Shown piece after piece: positions 41,388-49,995 of a stretch of 51,113 nt of DNA. Source of the DNA: JBDSGC01 sp046594105 (GTDB lineage Bacteria > Acidobacteriota > Thermoanaerobaculia > Gp7-AA8); NCBI GenBank assembly GCA_046594105.1, contig JBKJQB010000038.1:1-51113 (forward strand), in the 5' to 3' direction. The notes beneath the pieces are model-generated. The model did not search any database. It was given only the letters and a program-made list of their open reading frames with translations, and was not told where the DNA came from. Every line of letters starts with the position of its first letter. The stretch's first letter is position 1. The translations under genes were made by a program, and so were the position numbers.

Positions 41388-42875
41388 TTACTTTCCCAGC
41401 TCGTAGAGGTACTCCACGAACGACATCACGGCGCCGTCGTAGCCCTGCACGTTCGGGGTGGTGGACTCGATGATGTAGTACTCGTCGGGGCCGTGGGCGC
41501 CGCTGCCGTGGCCGAGGCCGAAGTGGCCGGCGGGGAGGCTGAGGGGCGGGTTGGTGAAGACGTAGCCGGGGTAGGAGCCGGCGTTGCGGGGCCACAGGAC
41601 GGGATCGATGCCCGCTCGCTTGAGCACGGCGATCTGCGACTGGATCAGTGGCGCGGAGGCGGCGGTGCTGGTGGGGTCGTAGCCGCCACTCACGTTCACC
41701 TCGATGTCGGCGAAGCCGCGTTTGATGAGATGCGCTTTCAAGGCGGCGACGGCGTCCGCCATCTTCATGTCGGGCACCAGGCGCATGTCGATCTTGGCCA
41801 CGGCGCGGTGCGGCAGGACGGTCTTGCCGCCCGGGCCGGTGTAGCCGCCGACCAGCCCCTCGATGTTCACGGTCGGCTGCGACTCCAGCCGTTCGTTCGC
41901 CTCCAGCCATGGAAGGTCGTCAATCCAGTGCTGCACGCCTGCGCCCTTCATTGCCTGCGCTTCGCTGCGCCGCTTGGAGGCCACGGCGATCATCGCTTTC
42001 TCTTCCGGGTTGAGGGGACGGGGCGTCGGATAGCCCTCGATGGTGATGGTGTTGCCGTCAGCGGAGACGAGGGTGTCCAGGGCCTTGACCAGATGCCACG
42101 CCGGGCTGTCGACCATGGCCTTCAGCGATGAGTGGATGTCCTTTGCCGGACCGCGGCCCCACTTCTCGCCGCTGGAAACCAGTTCCAGTTCGGCGACGCC
42201 TTTCGAGCCGAGGCTGACCGTGACGATGCCGTCGCGATCCTGCATCGTCGAGGGCATGAAGACGCCGGTGGTTTTCCGCAGCGCGGCTTCTACTTCGGGC
42301 CGATGGACGAGCTGACCGATGTGCGGCGAGCCGATCTCTTCTTCACCCTCGGCGACCAGGACGAGGTTCACCGGCATCTTCTTCCCGGCGCCACGGATGG
42401 CATGCAGCGCCGCGAGAAACGCGGACTCCGGCCCCTTCTGGTTGACCGCACCGCGGCCAACCATCGCTTTGCCCAGTCCGGGCTTGTCGACCAGTCGCGC
42501 TTCCAGCGGCGGGGAAGTCCATTCCGCCGGATCGAACTGTTTGACGTCGTACATGAAGTAGAGGCCGACGGTGCGCTTCGCGCCGGCATCGAGCGTGGCG
42601 AAGACGCCAGGCTTGCCGTCGGTGCTGATGACGGTGACCTGCTGGAAGCCGGCCTCGCGAGCGAGCTTTGCCATGTGCTCAGCGCCGGCCGGATAGTTGC
42701 GATTCTCAGCGGCGATGGAGGGGAGGGCGATCCACTCCTGCAGACGCTTGACCGCTTCGTCGTGCCGCTTGACGACCTCGCGCTGGATGTCGGCGTGGTC
42801 GTTTTTCGCGGCGTGAGCGGTGAAGGTTGCGCTTGCTGCGAGGGCCACGGCGATAGTGATGTGTTTGATGGTCAT
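41388..42875 (-). CDS. M20-fold peptidase-like protein with altered metal site
   Basis: The 495-residue protein has a signal peptide (MTIKHITIAVALAASATFTAHA) and the M20/dipeptidase layout: EGEEEIGS in the middle, a lid domain (LVGGYTGPGG), DMRLVPD, and a C-terminal GSGAHGPDE. Where active members have HYDV and GRGADDKG, it reads FMYDV and GRGAVNQKG, so a zinc-binding His and the bridging Asp are replaced. It may be a pseudo-enzyme or use a different site. The start at 42875 gives the signal peptide. Substrate unknown. Confidence 0.8.
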   Translation of the reverse strand: MTIKHITIAVALAASATFTAHAAKNDHADIQREVVKRHDEAVKRLQEWIALPSIAAENRNYPAGAEHMAKLAREAGFQQVTVISTDGKPGVFATLDAGAKRTVGLYFMYDVKQFDPAEWTSPPLEARLVDKPGLGKAMVGRGAVNQKGPESAFLAALHAIRGAGKKMPVNLVLVAEGEEEIGSPHIGQLVHRPEVEAALRKTTGVFMPSTMQDRDGIVTVSLGSKGVAELELVSSGEKWGRGPAKDIHSSLKAMVDSPAWHLVKALDTLVSADGNTITIEGYPTPRPLNPEEKAMIAVASKRRSEAQAMKGAGVQHWIDDLPWLEANERLESQPTVNIEGLVGGYTGPGGKTVLPHRAVAKIDMRLVPDMKMADAVAALKAHLIKRGFADIEVNVSGGYDPTSTAASAPLIQSQIAVLKRAGIDPVLWPRNAGSYPGYVFTNPPLSLPAGHFGLGHGSGAHGPDEYYIIESTTPNVQGYDGAVMSFVEYLYELGK

Positions 42876-43020
42876 GAGAGCGCTCCGATCAGTCTTGAAT
42901 TTCGCGAATGGTATCCGCATTCGATCCGATCGGAATGCGTTCATGATCGGGAGCCGTCACGCCGCTCTCATGAGTGGATTTCGCGATCTGCACGCGCTAC
43001 GCGGCCTCGTTGTGTCGACG

Positions 43021-43127
43021 GGCGGCCGGGACGGCCGCGCCACACGGGACTTCAGCAGTCTGGCGAATGTTGATCGACCCAGGAGGACTTGGCGCCGCAA
43101 GGTGTGGCGCGGCCGTCCCCGGCCGCC
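43021..43127. repeat. GC-rich inverted repeat
   Basis: GGCGGCCGGG-ACGGCCGCGCCACAC (43021-43045) is inverted at 43102-43127 with one extra base. It fills part of the gap 42876-43239, which otherwise shows no gene I can support. Confidence 0.75.
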
Positions 43128-43239
43128 TCTCCTGTCGATTACACCCGAAAAGCGCGGCGCAGTTCATGACGGACGAACCAGAGTCCAGAAGGTGGGAGGA
43201 TGAATGCCGCTACGGACTGTCGCTGCCAGAACAATTCTC

Positions 43240-43479
43240 ATGACCACTCTTTCGACGCCGCGTCCCTCGGCTGATCTGATGGTTTCGTTGAGGCGGGGCA
43301 AGGAGGCCCTTCATGCCGCGCATCGCGCGCTTCCACTTCACGAGAAAGTGCGCATGGTGATCGACCTGCAGGGATTCTCGCTGGCGGTGCTCGCCCTGCG
43401 CCGGCCGCTTGAAATCCACGAGCGTCAGTGGCCGGTGGATGACGACAACGCCGCCGCTCGCGTTGACAACTCGGACTGA
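43240..43479 (+). CDS. Possible small hypothetical protein
   Basis: A 79-residue frame begins MTTLSTPRPSADLM and contains a helical stretch (SLRRGKEALHAAHRALPLHEKVRMVIDLQ). No family is recognised. It lies between an inverted repeat and the Pif1-like gene, with no strong ribosome binding site. It could be a chance frame in a repeat-rich gap. Confidence 0.4.
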   Translation: MTTLSTPRPSADLMVSLRRGKEALHAAHRALPLHEKVRMVIDLQGFSLAVLALRRPLEIHERQWPVDDDNAAARVDNSD

Positions 43480-43768
43480 GGGATGCGTTTGATTTGCGGG
43501 GTCGCTTCCCGGGTCCAGACATTTCCCCGCTGACGGCGTTCGAGGCTGGGCTCTTCCATTCAATCGTAAACCTTCGAGTAGCCGCCGAAGAGCGCGTTTT
43601 ATGTGATGCCGCTGGCGATCTCGCCGTCGGGCCAGCAGGCGGTGCGAGATTTTTCGCCAGCAGGGATGCCGGCGACCCGAACGGCTGCATGGTGATCCGA
43701 GGTCGTGGAAGTGCTGGCTGGGCGACAGGGAACTGTCCGCTTGCCACGCCTACTAAGATGCTTCGCGG
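43480..43768. other. Intergenic region with a degenerate repeat fragment
   Basis: This stretch has no gene I can support. A partial palindromic fragment, CAGCAGGGATGCCGGCGAC (near 43660-43678), is related to the repeat at 402-455. The rest is unremarkable GC-rich sequence before the Pif1-like gene. Confidence 0.5.
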
Positions 43769-45625
43769 ATGAATTTTACGGAGCTGGTGACCTGGGTGCG
43801 GGGGACGTTGAAGGATCTGGACTCGAGCCGGTACGACCGCGATCGGGTCGGACACCTCCGTCGTCTGCACTTGACGTTGAGCAAGAACGGCGCGCAGCCG
43901 TCGCACTGGAAGGACTGGCATGCCCTGGCCTGCAAGTGCGCGGAGCTGATCGGACAGCCGGCCCCTCCCACCCCCGACGTGAAAGTTTCGCACTCTTCAT
44001 CGAAGGTCCCCCGCGAACGCACCAAAGCGGTCCGCGAAGAGGGTCGCTTTCGAGGAAGGAAGGGCGGGGCGAAGAAGAAGGCGAAGCGGGCCAGGGTACC
44101 GAAGGCGGCGGCGTACGAGATCAGTCCTCCCTTCCGGCAGGCGCTCGATGCCATCGCAGAGGGGACGCAGGTTCTCTTCGTCACCGGTCGTGCCGGGACG
44201 GGGAAGTCGACCTTCATCCGGATTCTGCGAGACGAGTTCCCGGAGAAGAACATCGTGGTGGTGGCGCCCACCGGCATCGCCGCGCTGAATGCCGGCGGCC
44301 AGACCATCCACTCGTTCTTTCACTTCCCGCCGACCATGCTCGATCCGGCGGAGATCACCAAAGACGATGAGCCGGAAGTGTTCGAGAAGATCGACATCCT
44401 GGTCATCGACGAGGTGTCGATGGTGCGCGCCGACCTGCTCGATGCGGTCGACGCCTCGCTGCGCATCAACCGCAAATCGAAGGAGCGGTTCGGCGGTGTT
44501 CAGGTGGTGCTGGTGGGCGACCTCTTTCAGTTGCCGCCGGTGCCGCCGCGCGGCGACGACGCGCTGGTGTTGCGCAATCGCTACCACTCGTTTCAGTTCT
44601 TCGGAGCGAACTGCCTGCGCGGTCTGGCCATGACCTCCATCGAACTGAGCCACGTGTACCGCCAAACGGACCAGGCCTTCATCGCGCTGCTGGGCGATCT
44701 CCGCACCGGCCGCAACGTTGCCGCGGCCTGCGCGGAGTTGAACCGGCAGTGCGCCAACCAGTTGCCGGATGGTCCGCATCTGGTGCTGGCGCCGAAGAAC
44801 GATGCCGCCGATCGCGAGAACGCTCGCAGGCTGGCGGAGTTGGCGGGGCGCTCGCGGACGTACACGGCCACGCTGGAGGGGAACTTCCGCGCGCGCTCAG
44901 ACGATCGCCTTCCCGCGCCTCACGAGCTCACGCTGAAGCCGCAGGCCCAGGTGATGTTCACCAAGAATGACGCCGAGCGGCGATGGGTGAACGGGACTAC
45001 GGGAACGGTCCTGCGACTGACGAAGAGCACCGTGGAAGTGGAGCTGGAGAACGGCGCGGTGCACGAGGTGGAGCCGGAGCGATGGGAAAACATCCGCTAC
45101 CAGTACGACTCCAGCGAAGACCGCATCATCGCCGAGGTGGCCGGAGCCTACGAGCAGTTCCCGCTGATGCCGGCGTGGGCGGTGACCATCCATAAGGCCC
45201 AGGGTTTGACGCTGGCGCGCGTGCACGTCGACTTCGGGTCGGGTGCGTTCGCGGAAGGGCAGGCCTATGTCGCATTGAGTCGCTGCCGCCGGTTGCAGGA
45301 TCTCTCGCTGGCGCGGCCGCTCCGGGTGGGAGACATCAAAGCCAGTGCGGAGATTGCGGAGTTTTATGCGGGGATGGGAACGACGATGCCGAGCTTCGCA
45401 GATGTGATGGCGTTGCCAGCGACCGGGCAGGAAGGAGAGGGTCTGACCGATCGGGAAACGAGGCTGCTCGCCGAGCATCTGGAGTTCTACCGCGGGCTGG
45501 TTGATGGAACGCGCAAGCCGTCCACTTCCGCGCAGGAGCATTTCGTTGCAGTTGCCCGCGGTCTGGTGCCTGCGGAGAGCGAGCATGAGCGCGCATTCTT
45601 GAAGTGGCGGAGCATGCAGGGCTGA
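43769..45625 (+). CDS. Pif1-like superfamily 1 DNA helicase
   Basis: The 618-residue protein has an N-terminal region (about 1-115) with a Trp-containing helical part and a strongly basic linker (RGRKGGAKKKAKRARV). The Pif1/RecD-like helicase core follows: Walker A GRAGTGKST (about 139-147), APTGIAALNAGGQTIHSFF, Walker B ILVIDEVSM, VLVGDLFQLPPV, and the late THKAQ-like IHKAQGLTL and YVALSRCR. Pif1 helicases unwind G-quadruplexes and forked DNA 5' to 3'. Its role here is inferred from family. It could support the neighbouring DNA repair genes. Confidence 0.93.
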   Translation: MNFTELVTWVRGTLKDLDSSRYDRDRVGHLRRLHLTLSKNGAQPSHWKDWHALACKCAELIGQPAPPTPDVKVSHSSSKVPRERTKAVREEGRFRGRKGGAKKKAKRARVPKAAAYEISPPFRQALDAIAEGTQVLFVTGRAGTGKSTFIRILRDEFPEKNIVVVAPTGIAALNAGGQTIHSFFHFPPTMLDPAEITKDDEPEVFEKIDILVIDEVSMVRADLLDAVDASLRINRKSKERFGGVQVVLVGDLFQLPPVPPRGDDALVLRNRYHSFQFFGANCLRGLAMTSIELSHVYRQTDQAFIALLGDLRTGRNVAAACAELNRQCANQLPDGPHLVLAPKNDAADRENARRLAELAGRSRTYTATLEGNFRARSDDRLPAPHELTLKPQAQVMFTKNDAERRWVNGTTGTVLRLTKSTVEVELENGAVHEVEPERWENIRYQYDSSEDRIIAEVAGAYEQFPLMPAWAVTIHKAQGLTLARVHVDFGSGAFAEGQAYVALSRCRRLQDLSLARPLRVGDIKASAEIAEFYAGMGTTMPSFADVMALPATGQEGEGLTDRETRLLAEHLEFYRGLVDGTRKPSTSAQEHFVAVARGLVPAESEHERAFLKWRSMQG

Positions 45626-45702
45626 TCCGGTGCACGCTGGCCGTCACGCCGTTCGCAGAGGTTGGGACGCTGCTTTGAAGCGATGAAAGTGGGCCGTCGC
45701 AG

Positions 45703-45957
45703 CTACGACATCGTCGTCCACTTGTGGGCGAGCGAGAGCTGGGTGACGTCGGGGGGCCACATGGAGACCGGAAGGTAGAAGAGGCCGTCGCCCAGGCGGC
45801 GGATGCTGCGGCTCAGCTCCGCCAGGGTGCGGCAGGTGGCAGGGCTGGTGCGGATGGCCGCCCGGTCGACCGTTTTTCCGGTTCGCTCGGCGATGCCTTC
45901 GTAGACGCGGATCTCGTCAAATTGCTGGTTTGTATTCACGGCAAGGTCTGGAACCAC
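45703..45957 (-). CDS. Possible hypothetical protein or gene fragment
   Basis: An 84-residue frame (MVPDLAVNTNQQFDEIRV ... LSLAHKWTTMS) has varied composition unlike the repeat-derived frames nearby. Its partial length and lack of neighbours suggest a remnant or an unknown small gene. No family is recognised. Confidence 0.3.
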   Translation of the reverse strand: MVPDLAVNTNQQFDEIRVYEGIAERTGKTVDRAAIRTSPATCRTLAELSRSIRRLGDGLFYLPVSMWPPDVTQLSLAHKWTTMS

Positions 45958-46038
45958 GTTTTCGCGAATGATCTTCCCTCGGCACCGTTTCGGTCAAGAG
46001 CTCCCATCCCCGGGGGGCGTCTGCGCGGCTTCTGATGA

Positions 46039-46220
46039 GACCGTCGAAGGCCGTGCTCTTCCATCGAGAGTCCTTCTCCCCGCGCACGGGGAGAAGGTGC
46101 CGAAGGCGGATGAGGGGATCTCACTCGACGAAACAGGACCCCTCATCCCCGCTTCGCGGACCTTCTCCCCGTGTGCGGGGAGAAGGAAACTCGATGGGGA
46201 GGCTCGCTTTCTCACCATCA
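46039..46220. repeat. MITE-like palindromic element, second copy
   Basis: This is the reverse-complement relative of 7333-7516 over its whole length: GACCGTCGAAGGCCGTGC at the left, two CTTCTCCCCG...CGGGGAGAAGG hairpins, and CTCACCATCA at the right. A form B dispersed repeat begins six bases later. No coding frame is convincing. Confidence 0.87.
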
Positions 46221-46226
46221 ATCGCC

Positions 46227-46284
46227 GAGGCGAAAATCGTGGCGGACGCTTTGCGAACCAACGCCGCCGGCCGTGCCGGCCTCA
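46227..46284. repeat. Dispersed 3'-end repeat, form B, copy 4
   Basis: The copy starts GAGGCGAAAATCGTGGCGG and ends GCCGTGCCGGCCTCA. The TCA end is the TGA stop of the minus-strand zinc-ribbon gene at 46282-46479. Confidence 0.88.
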
Positions 46285-46479
46285 CTTCCCGCTCTTGACC
46301 TCTTTGAGCAGTAGCATCAGGGCGGTGGTCATCTCGTGAATCGACTGGATGACGCCCGCTTCGAATCCGGTCGGCGCCTCGCCGGCGGAGCAGCCACAGT
46401 GGTTGCACGGCGCGCCGCGGCCGCCGTCGTGCTGATCGAGCGGATGGCCGCAGGCGCAGGAATCTTTGTTCAGTTGCAT
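46282..46479 (-). CDS. Small zinc-ribbon-like protein
   Basis: This 65-residue protein has a Cys/His cluster at the N-terminus (Cys8, Cys10, His12, His17, Cys25, Cys28, Cys30), likely binding zinc. A helical tail follows (EAGVIQSIHEMTTALMLLLKEVKS). No family is recognised. A GGAGGGG ribosome binding site lies just upstream of the ATG. Its stop codon is part of a dispersed repeat. It is divergent from the propeller gene. Confidence 0.7.
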   Translation of the reverse strand: MQLNKDSCACGHPLDQHDGGRGAPCNHCGCSAGEAPTGFEAGVIQSIHEMTTALMLLLKEVKSGK

Positions 46480-46557
46480 CGCCCCTCCATGTGTATTTCC
46501 TGCATCGTATCGCTCCATTCGGGAAGCATCATCACCTTCTGACCGTTTGGTGATGGC

Positions 46558-49020
46558 GTGCGCCGGCTCCTGCTCCTCGCGACTCTCACCATTCTCTCCT
46601 GCTCCCTCCACCCGCATTCGACCGTCCGTGCAGCGAGGGCGGCCGCGGGCGATGCCGGTCGTGCGGAGGCGCGGTTCGACGCGCCGGATGAGGCGGCTCG
46701 TTACTTCAGCGAGAAGCGCGGCATCGACGCCGGGTTCGACCTCAACGCCCACTACCTGCAGGCCCGCCAGCGACTCGGCCGCATGCAGGCCATGACCCTC
46801 GGCGACGCACCTCCCTCCCGGCGCATCACCGCGGAAGCTGCCGCCAGCGACCCTCGCGGTGCCTGGCAGTTCCTCGGACCGGGCAACGTCGGCGGACGCA
46901 CCCGGGCGCTGCTCATCGATCCGACCAATCCCTTGATCCTGTACGCCGGAGCGGTCTCCGGGGGCGTCTGGAAAACCATCGACGGCGGGGCCTCATGGTC
47001 CGGCGTCGGCGACTGGCTTCCGAACCTCGCCGTCAGCACGCTGGCCTTCGATCCAACAGATCCTCACGTGCTTTTCGCTGGAACGGGCGAGGGCTATTTT
47101 CGCGAGGATGTGCGGGGCACCGCGCTTCCCATCCGAGGAAACGGAATCTTCGTCAGCCGCGACAGCGGGGCGAACTGGCAGGCGCTGAGCTCCACCGGCG
47201 GAGAGGATTTCTACTGGGTCAACGACCTGATCGTGAGTCCGCTGGACTCGGCGCGGATCTACGCGGCCACGCGCACCGGCGTGTGGCGGTCCCTCGATGC
47301 CGGCGCAACCTGGAGGCGCGTTCTTCCCACCAGCGTGAAGGGCGGATGCCTCGACCTCGCGCTGCGACCGGGCACCGGAGGCGACGCCATCTTCGCTGCC
47401 TGCGGCACGTTCGAGCAGGCCACCATCTACCGCACATTGAACGGAGAGCGCGACGATCCATGGAGCAGTGTGCTCTCCGAAAAGGGCATGGGCCGCACCT
47501 CGCTCGCCGTCGCTCCGTCGCAACCATCTGTGGTCTACGCGCTGGCCGTAAGCAACGTGCCCGGTCCGAGCGGTGACTACGAGCAAGGGCTGTTCGCACT
47601 GTTCCGTTCCGAGGCGGGTGGCGACTCCGGAACCTGGGTGGCCCAGGTCCGCAATGACGACCCGGCGTATCTGAACACGCTGCTCCTCACGAACATGGCC
47701 ACCGCAATCAACGGGTCCTGCACCGGACCGGCCCACGGCAGTTTCACCAACATGGGATGGCACTCCAACGTGCTGGCGGTCGATCCTCTGGATGCCAACC
47801 GGGTGTGGGCGGCCGCCGTGGATCTTTTCCGCTCCGATGACGGCGGCCGCACCTGGGGACCTGCCTCGTACTGGTGGACGCAGTCGAACATCTCGTCATT
47901 CGTCCACGCCGACCAGCACTCCATCACCTTCGATCCCCACTACGACGGTGCGGGCAATCAACGGATGCTCATCACCAACGACGGCGGAGTCTACGAGACG
48001 AACAATGCGCGCGCCACCATCGGCACAAGCCTTTCCGATGCCTGCGAACCGCTGCGATCGAAGGTCGCTTTCCGTTCGCTGAACCACCGATTCGGGGCTA
48101 CGCAGTTCTACCACGGAGCGGTCGCGCCCGACGGCCTGCGCTACTTCGCCGGGGCTCAGGACAATGGGACGGTGATGGGGGTGGATGGTTCGGGAGTCGA
48201 TGCCTGGCGGGGACTGTACGGAGGCGATGGCGGCTACGTGGCCATCGATCCGGTCGACGGCACCATGTTCGTCGAGTCCCAGAACGCCAATCTCGCACGC
48301 CTGCGTACCAACGACACGCGCCGCATCCCTCCTCCCTCCGATCAGTTTCTCTTCATTACGCCCTTCACGCTCGATCCGAATCAACGCCAGCGCCTATGGC
48401 TGGGCGGAGGGCGCAGGCTGTGGCGCTCCGAGGATCAGGGAACGGGTGGATGGACCGCGTCGAGCGCGCTGTTCTCGTCGCAGATCAGCGCCGTGTCCGT
48501 CGCGCCCGGGATGCCCAATCGCGTTCTGGCCGGTCTGAGCGGAGGGGCCATCGCCCGCCATCCGTCGGCCACCACGACAAGCTCCGATTCGATCTGGACG
48601 TCCTCTACGCCGCGCGCCGGGTTCGTCTCTTCGATCACGTTCGAGCCGTCGAATCCCGACATTGCCTACGCCACCTACGCGCGGTTCGGAGGAACGCACG
48701 TGTGGCGCACCGCCGATGCCGGCGCAACCTGGACTCCGCTCGACGGAATCGACGATGGCGTTCTCCCCGATCTCCCGGTCCACTCCCTGGCCATCGACAG
48801 CAGCACCCTCTACCTGGGCACCGACCTCGGCATCTTCGTCTCCTCCGATCGCGGCCAGCATTGGCAGCCGGAGTCCTCGTTTCCACGCGCGATCACCGAG
48901 ACCGTGGTGCTGGGACGAGGGCCCCGGGGACGGGCCCTCTACGCCTTCACGCACGGACGTGGAGCCTGGCGCGTCGATCTGGCAGCGGAAGCGACGCGAA
49001 AACGAGCGGCACGAAGGTAG
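46558..49020 (+). CDS. Secreted BNR/sortilin-type beta-propeller protein
   Basis: The 820-residue protein starts at GTG and has a signal peptide (LLLLATLTILSC, with a possible lipobox Cys). Repeated blades follow, of the form DPTNPLILYAGAVSGGVWKTIDGGASW, the Asp-box (BNR) pattern seen in sialidases and VPS10/sortilin-like propellers. More Asp-boxes (SRDSGANWQ, SLDAGATWR, SSDRGQHWQ) recur to the C-terminus. No catalytic sialidase residues can be assigned. It is probably an exported glycan- or protein-binding propeller. Confidence 0.85.
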   Translation: MRRLLLLATLTILSCSLHPHSTVRAARAAAGDAGRAEARFDAPDEAARYFSEKRGIDAGFDLNAHYLQARQRLGRMQAMTLGDAPPSRRITAEAAASDPRGAWQFLGPGNVGGRTRALLIDPTNPLILYAGAVSGGVWKTIDGGASWSGVGDWLPNLAVSTLAFDPTDPHVLFAGTGEGYFREDVRGTALPIRGNGIFVSRDSGANWQALSSTGGEDFYWVNDLIVSPLDSARIYAATRTGVWRSLDAGATWRRVLPTSVKGGCLDLALRPGTGGDAIFAACGTFEQATIYRTLNGERDDPWSSVLSEKGMGRTSLAVAPSQPSVVYALAVSNVPGPSGDYEQGLFALFRSEAGGDSGTWVAQVRNDDPAYLNTLLLTNMATAINGSCTGPAHGSFTNMGWHSNVLAVDPLDANRVWAAAVDLFRSDDGGRTWGPASYWWTQSNISSFVHADQHSITFDPHYDGAGNQRMLITNDGGVYETNNARATIGTSLSDACEPLRSKVAFRSLNHRFGATQFYHGAVAPDGLRYFAGAQDNGTVMGVDGSGVDAWRGLYGGDGGYVAIDPVDGTMFVESQNANLARLRTNDTRRIPPPSDQFLFITPFTLDPNQRQRLWLGGGRRLWRSEDQGTGGWTASSALFSSQISAVSVAPGMPNRVLAGLSGGAIARHPSATTTSSDSIWTSSTPRAGFVSSITFEPSNPDIAYATYARFGGTHVWRTADAGATWTPLDGIDDGVLPDLPVHSLAIDSSTLYLGTDLGIFVSSDRGQHWQPESSFPRAITETVVLGRGPRGRALYAFTHGRGAWRVDLAAEATRKRAARR

Positions 49021-49027
49021 ACCGCGG

Positions 49028-49783
49028 CTACAACGAATCGGCGATGCGGCGCGCGATCATGGCATAGCCCTCATCACCGGGATGGAACCGGTCGAGGGAG
49101 AGACGATCGCGGAAGGCGAAGATGTCGGAGGTCTGCACGATGACGACTTTCGGATCGCTGGCGAAACGCTCGATCAGCTTCGCGTTCCACCGGTTCACGA
49201 AGGGCGTGAGCATCGTTCCCACCGGAGCGGTCACAAATGGATTGTAAAGACCGATGATGAAGATCCGCCCGTTCGGGCTGGCTGACCGCACCACGCGTTC
49301 GCTTTTCTCGAGCTTCGTCAGCACCTGATCCATCACCGCTTCCGGATCGCGCGGCGGTGCGTTGCGGAAGTTGCCGTCGCCCCACAGATCGTTCCCGCCG
49401 ATGGACACGATGATCACGTTCGATTGCGAGAGGAGCCGGCGGATGTTCGCACTCTCGAGTTGCTGCAGCAGATCCTGCGTGCGCGCGCCGTTCACCGCCA
49501 CGTTGACGAGGTTTCCCGTCTTGATCTTGCGCCGGCGGAGCTCCTCGACCAGACGGCCGCCGATGCCCAGCCCCGACTCATCGCCGGTGCCACGGGCCAG
49601 CGAGTCTCCCAGGATCATCGGCGCGATCGTCTCGCGCGGTGCGGCATCCGCTGAAGGGCGGCTGACAATGTTGACCGGAACCCCGGTGTCGCCGCGCAGA
49701 AAGGAAAGGAACCCGCTTGCGAATGCGGCCGCAGCAGCAAGGGCCACGACCAGCGGGAGGTACCAGAAAAACAAACGGCGCAT
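49028..49783 (-). CDS. SGNH/GDSL-family hydrolase
   Basis: The 251-residue protein has an N-terminal membrane anchor or signal (FFWYLPLVVALAAAAAFASGF) and an SGNH fold. Block I GDSLARG carries the catalytic Ser, block III GGNDLW the Asn, and block V DRFHPGDEG the Asp-His pair. It likely hydrolyses esters (lipid or carbohydrate) outside the cytoplasm. The start at 49783 is chosen over an upstream in-frame extension through repeat DNA. Convergent with the propeller gene, seven bases apart. Confidence 0.9.
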   Translation of the reverse strand: MRRLFFWYLPLVVALAAAAAFASGFLSFLRGDTGVPVNIVSRPSADAAPRETIAPMILGDSLARGTGDESGLGIGGRLVEELRRRKIKTGNLVNVAVNGARTQDLLQQLESANIRRLLSQSNVIIVSIGGNDLWGDGNFRNAPPRDPEAVMDQVLTKLEKSERVVRSASPNGRIFIIGLYNPFVTAPVGTMLTPFVNRWNAKLIERFASDPKVVIVQTSDIFAFRDRLSLDRFHPGDEGYAMIARRIADSL

Positions 49784-49879
49784 CGGGCCGGAGGCTAGCA
49801 CACGAGAGGATCGGAGGCGGGAGACGGGAGATCCCGAACCGTCATCCAGAGCTGAGGAACGGCGAAGCGAACGTAACGC

Positions 49880-49916
49880 CGGCATCCCACTGCCGGTCAG
49901 TTCTTTCTGACCGGCC
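49880..49916. repeat. Palindromic fragment before the ABC ATPase gene
   Basis: GCCGGTCAG and CTGACCGGC form a hairpin around TTCTTT, next to CGCCGGCATCCC, a partial relative of the 348-455 repeat. The gap 49784-49995 shows no gene I can support. Confidence 0.6.
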
Positions 49917-49995
49917 GCCCGCGGGCAACAACGAAAGCGTTTCGGGATCAACGCTGCGTGACGTACTCTCGCAGCCCGCCACCGCCACCACCCTC

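Noticed and set aside
10851..46284. Integron attC sites for the 3'-end repeat family
   Set aside because: No RYYYAAC/GTTRRRY core pair is seen, the genes are not in a cassette-like array, and there is no integrase.
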